Shown: one piece after another, positions 47,185-49,182 of the stretch
How positions within the stretch are numbered: the stretch's first letter is position 1
How the letters are laid out: the number at the start of each line of letters is the position of its first letter
From: Mogibacterium sp.
GTDB taxonomy: Bacteria; Bacillota; Clostridia; Peptostreptococcales; Anaerovoracaceae
Direction: 5' to 3'
Assembly (NCBI GenBank): GCA_017433975.1
Contig: JAFRGD010000034.1
Location: forward strand, 1-49,182
DNA: 49,182 nucleotides
Notes under the pieces: model-generated
What the model saw: only the letters and a program-made list of their open reading frames with translations
Told to the model about the DNA's origin: nothing
Databases searched by the model: none
Program-made: the position numbers and the translations under genes

Positions 47185-47850
47185 TTAAAGCATTCCGCGT
47201 TTATACATGAGCCTGGAGATCCCCAGCGTGAACAGTACGCCGACCGGGACCATGATCCCGACCGTCGACGCGTTCAGGGCCGGAACCGCGATGAACAGCG
47301 CCAGCATGAGGATTAGCGGCGCGATGGAGATCTTCACGTTCTTTGCGATGAAGACCGTTCCGAGGGCCCCGAAGAGCGCCGGAACCATCTGCGCGAAGGC
47401 CGGTGCAAGCACCGGCGCATTGAGGACCGGTGTCAGCGGCCGGATCAGGATCACGCCGAGCACGATGATGAGCGTCGTGACGATGCTCGAGACCGCGCTC
47501 GCGATGGTGGAGATGACCTCGCCCTCCTCCGAGCTCGCCTTGACGTCGGCCTGTTCGAGCGCGTTCAGCGCGACCGGCAGCTTCAGATTGGATATGTTAC
47601 CGGTAACAAAGGACAGGTACGACCCGCCCGCGCCGAGCATCGGGACGTACGTGATTGTCTCGACGACCGCCACCGCCCAGTACATCGGGGCCGTCGCGAG
47701 CAACCCGAGGACGAAGCCGTGCCAGTCCGGCGCAGTATGATAAATCAGCCCCGCCGCGATCGGATACGCGAAGAGCATGAGCATGACGAAGATGTTCCAT
47801 CGCCGGCCGGCGCTGTGGACACTGTCGATATAACTTTGATTCTTTTTCAT
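47185..47850 (-). CDS. Conserved membrane protein, partner of the DUF5058 protein
   Basis: A 221-residue protein with about five membrane segments (MLFAYPIAAGLIY, LGLLATAPMYWAVAVVETITYVPML, VSSIVTTLIIVLGVILI, FGALGTVFIA, LILMLALFIAVPAL) and the conserved-looking stretch PMLGAGGSYLSFVTGNISNLKLPVALNALE. It has no characterised homologue that I know. It is found next to DUF5058-type genes in Firmicutes, and here starts 15 bp after that gene, with AAGGAG before ATG 47850. Probably one half of a two-subunit transporter. Confidence 0.75.
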   Translation of the reverse strand: MKKNQSYIDSVHSAGRRWNIFVMLMLFAYPIAAGLIYHTAPDWHGFVLGLLATAPMYWAVAVVETITYVPMLGAGGSYLSFVTGNISNLKLPVALNALEQADVKASSEEGEVISTIASAVSSIVTTLIIVLGVILIRPLTPVLNAPVLAPAFAQMVPALFGALGTVFIAKNVKISIAPLILMLALFIAVPALNASTVGIMVPVGVLFTLGISRLMYKRGML

Positions 47851-47865
47851 CGAAGGACTCCTTTC

Positions 47866-48603
47866 CTATGCCAGCCACGCGGTGAACGGAATCGCAGCCG
47901 CCATGCCGACGATCAGGCTGATCGGCAGCGCATAGTCCGCGACCCAGCGCTTACCGGTCTTCTTAAGAAGCAGCCCGCAGAGCGCCATCCCCAGCGCAGC
48001 GACAAAGAACACGCAGACCGGAATCAGTCCGGACGTATCCCCGTGAAATACGCCCGCGACGTCACAGAAGACGTACCCGACGAACGCCGAGATCATTCCG
48101 ATGAACATCGACGACTGGAAGATGTCCGCCCACTTCTTATCGCGGCGCTCGAGGTTGATCACCCCGGTCAGCAGGCGTTTGCCGATGAGCGGTACGAGCC
48201 AGATTCCGACCATGATGGAAAGTGTCATGACCGATGCGATGGTTACATATTGGGTCGCCGTGAGCCCGGTGACCGTCCCGAACGTCAGCCCCATGGCGTT
48301 CTCCGCGTTTGTCGCGGCGATCGTCTCATAGGAAAGGTTCCCGACGACCGACAGGCGGAGCCACGGCAGCGGCAGCCCGAGGTCCTTGGAAAGCGTGATG
48401 ACGCTGATCACGATTGCGACCGCCGGAGCGATGGTAAAGATCGCGGCCGTCCGCGCGATGCGCCGGAGCTGCTCCTCCCCGATGCCGAGCTCCTTCGCCC
48501 GCCGCCACGCCTTGCGCAGGAAAAACACCGACTGCGCGAGGACGACCAACACGATCACCCCCGCCAGCAGGAACAGGGCAGGACTGTTGATATCAAAGTT
48601 CAT
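47866..48603 (-). CDS. DUF5058-like membrane protein
   Basis: A 245-residue protein with six or so membrane segments. MNFDINSPALFLLAGVIVLVVLAQSVFFLRKAWRRAKELG, then TAAIFTIAPAVAIVISVITLSKDLGLPLPWLRLSVVGNLSYE and a closing VADYALPISLIVGMAAA, fit my recollection of the DUF5058 family. Function is not established. First gene of the three-gene operon; GGAGGA precedes ATG 48603. With the partner and the racemase it likely forms an amino acid or peptide uptake system (inference). Confidence 0.8.
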   Translation of the reverse strand: MNFDINSPALFLLAGVIVLVVLAQSVFFLRKAWRRAKELGIGEEQLRRIARTAAIFTIAPAVAIVISVITLSKDLGLPLPWLRLSVVGNLSYETIAATNAENAMGLTFGTVTGLTATQYVTIASVMTLSIMVGIWLVPLIGKRLLTGVINLERRDKKWADIFQSSMFIGMISAFVGYVFCDVAGVFHGDTSGLIPVCVFFVAALGMALCGLLLKKTGKRWVADYALPISLIVGMAAAIPFTAWLA

Positions 48604-48635
48604 AAACTGTCCTCCAAAAAACCGAATGAATCAAC

Positions 48636-48658
48636 CGTTGTACGTCCATTATACAACG
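48636..48658 (-). promoter_or_regulatory. Promoter -10 with overlapping operator-like palindrome
   Basis: On the minus strand TATAAT (48653-48648) is overlapped by the inverted repeat CGTTGTA / TACAACG (arms 48652-48658 and 48636-48642, 9-bp spacer). The -35 is weak. It lies between the rRNA terminator and the DUF5058-like gene, a good site for a repressor. Confidence 0.6.
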
Positions 48659-48666
48659 TTCGCATG

Positions 48667-48709
48667 AAAAAACGACCGTTTTTCTCTGTTTATGGAGAAA
48701 ACACGGTCG
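48667..48709 (-). terminator. Terminator of the rRNA operon
   Basis: On the minus strand CGACCGTGTTTTCTC pairs with GAGAAAAACGGTCG, loop about 8 nt, then TTTTTT. It follows 5S rRNA by about 20 bp. Confidence 0.9.
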
Positions 48710-48727
48710 ATTTCGGCAATAAAAAAA

Positions 48728-48842
48728 CCGGCGACGTCCTAATTTCCCAGGCAGCTTCCCACCAAGTATCTTCAGCGCTATGGAGCTTAACTTCTGTGTT
48801 CGGGATGGGAACAGGTGTGGCCTCCACGCTATAGTCACCGGA
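48728..48842 (-). rRNA. rrf: 5S ribosomal RNA
   Basis: About 115 nt with the 5S landmarks on the minus strand: CCGGTGACTATAGCGTGGAGG, CACACCTGTTCCCATCCCGAACACAG and GAAGTTAAGCTCC. The ends pair as CCGGTGAC/GTCGCCGG, and a run of seven T follows at once. Ends are placed by this helix and may be off by a few bases. Confidence 0.96.
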
Positions 48843-48903
48843 TCTCTCTGAGAGTTCGCACCCTCAAAATTGAATAACACGTCCAAACTTCTTTCAAAAC
48901 CAT

Positions 48904-49182
48904 CTGGTCAAGTTATCGACCTATTAGTATCGGTCAGCTTAATACGTTGCCGTACTTACACCTCCGACCTATCAACGTGATAGTCTCTCACGGGTCTTAC
49001 CCTAAAGGGAGGAAATCTGTTCTTGAGGGGGGCTTCGCACTTAGATGCTTTCAGCGCTTATCCCTTCCATACATAGCTACCCGGCCATGCCCGTGGCAGA
49101 ACAACCGGTGCACCAGAGGTATGTCCAGCCCGGTCCTCTCGTACTAAGGAGAGCTCCTCTCAAATTTCCAACGCCCACAGCG
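48904..49182 (-). rRNA. rrl: 23S ribosomal RNA, 3' end (partial)
   Basis: About 279 nt of the 3' part of 23S rRNA, including GCTTAGTACGAGAGGACCGG-type sarcin-ricin-proximal sequence near 49125-49150 and the conserved 3' end ACTAATAGGTCGATAACTTGACC. The gene continues past the window edge. The 60-bp spacer to 5S carries no tRNA. Confidence 0.96.

Noticed and set aside
1..49182. Prophage, integrative element or transposon
   Set aside because: No integrase, transposase, phage structural gene, or long terminal repeats were seen; gene order matches ordinary Firmicute chromosome blocks.

Overview
The window (49,182 bp, G+C-rich by eye, almost every gene on the minus strand) looks like chromosome of a Gram-positive anaerobe in the Clostridia, possibly the Family XIII/Anaerovoracaceae part. 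Reasons: SepF/DivIVA/YggT/YggS division cluster, TarI/TarJ/TagD/TagF/TagGH teichoic acid genes, RqcH, long-form HPF, ATP-type PEP carboxykinase, YlxM-Ffh-RpsP-KhpA-RimM-TrmD, and secreted proteins built from Pro/Glu linkers, fn3-like and Big_2 modules. The taxonomic guess rests on gene content only.

Layout. 1-1.65 kb: 5' part of a secreted repeat protein, then a chagasin-like lipoprotein. 1.6-15.7 kb: one long leftward wall-polymer operon in transcription order LCP ligase, TagO-like phosphoglycosyltransferase, TagG/TagH exporter, TarI, RfbB, a LarA-family enzyme, two CDP-polyol phosphotransferases (one fused to a GT2-like domain), TagD, WecE-like aminotransferase, TarJ, a third phosphotransferase and the lipoprotein. 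It can make CDP-glycerol, CDP-ribitol and, from dTDP-glucose, dTDP-4-amino-4,6-dideoxygalactose. A strong promoter lies just upstream, inside the end of a GH25 lysozyme gene. 15.7-19.05 kb: two paralogous secreted wall enzymes (GH25 and CHAP) sharing N-terminal modules. 19.2-21.6 kb: divergent hpf and gpmI. 21.7-23.3 kb: pckA. 23.3-26.4 kb: aroC, aroE-aroK fusion, aroQ. 26.5-29.7 kb: zinc-ribbon membrane protein, yicC, gmk, rpoZ. 29.7-30.1 kb: the longest gene-free stretch. 30.1-32.0 kb: rqcH, one of only two plus-strand genes. 32.0-36.9 kb: hlyD-like, yggS, sepF, yggT, divIVA, lspA, rluD. 37-41.6 kb: YitT protein and the ylxM-ffh-rpsP-khpA-rimM-trmD operon. 41.6-44 kb: TDT transporter with a secreted fn3/propeller-like protein. 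44.1-46 kb: membrane protein, XRE repressor, galM behind a promoter carrying its own operator-like palindrome. 46-48.6 kb: two membrane proteins (one DUF5058-like) and an ornithine-racemase-like PLP enzyme. 48.7 kb to the end: rRNA operon 3' end (23S partial, 5S, terminator).

No CRISPR array, insertion sequence, integrase, phage gene or tRNA was seen. The most interesting parts are the wall-polymer operon with a LarA homologue and a fused transferase, the racemase/two-membrane-protein operon, and several promoter arrangements (possibly leaderless rqcH and ylxM, a terminator containing the next promoter's -35 box, and palindromes inside promoters).
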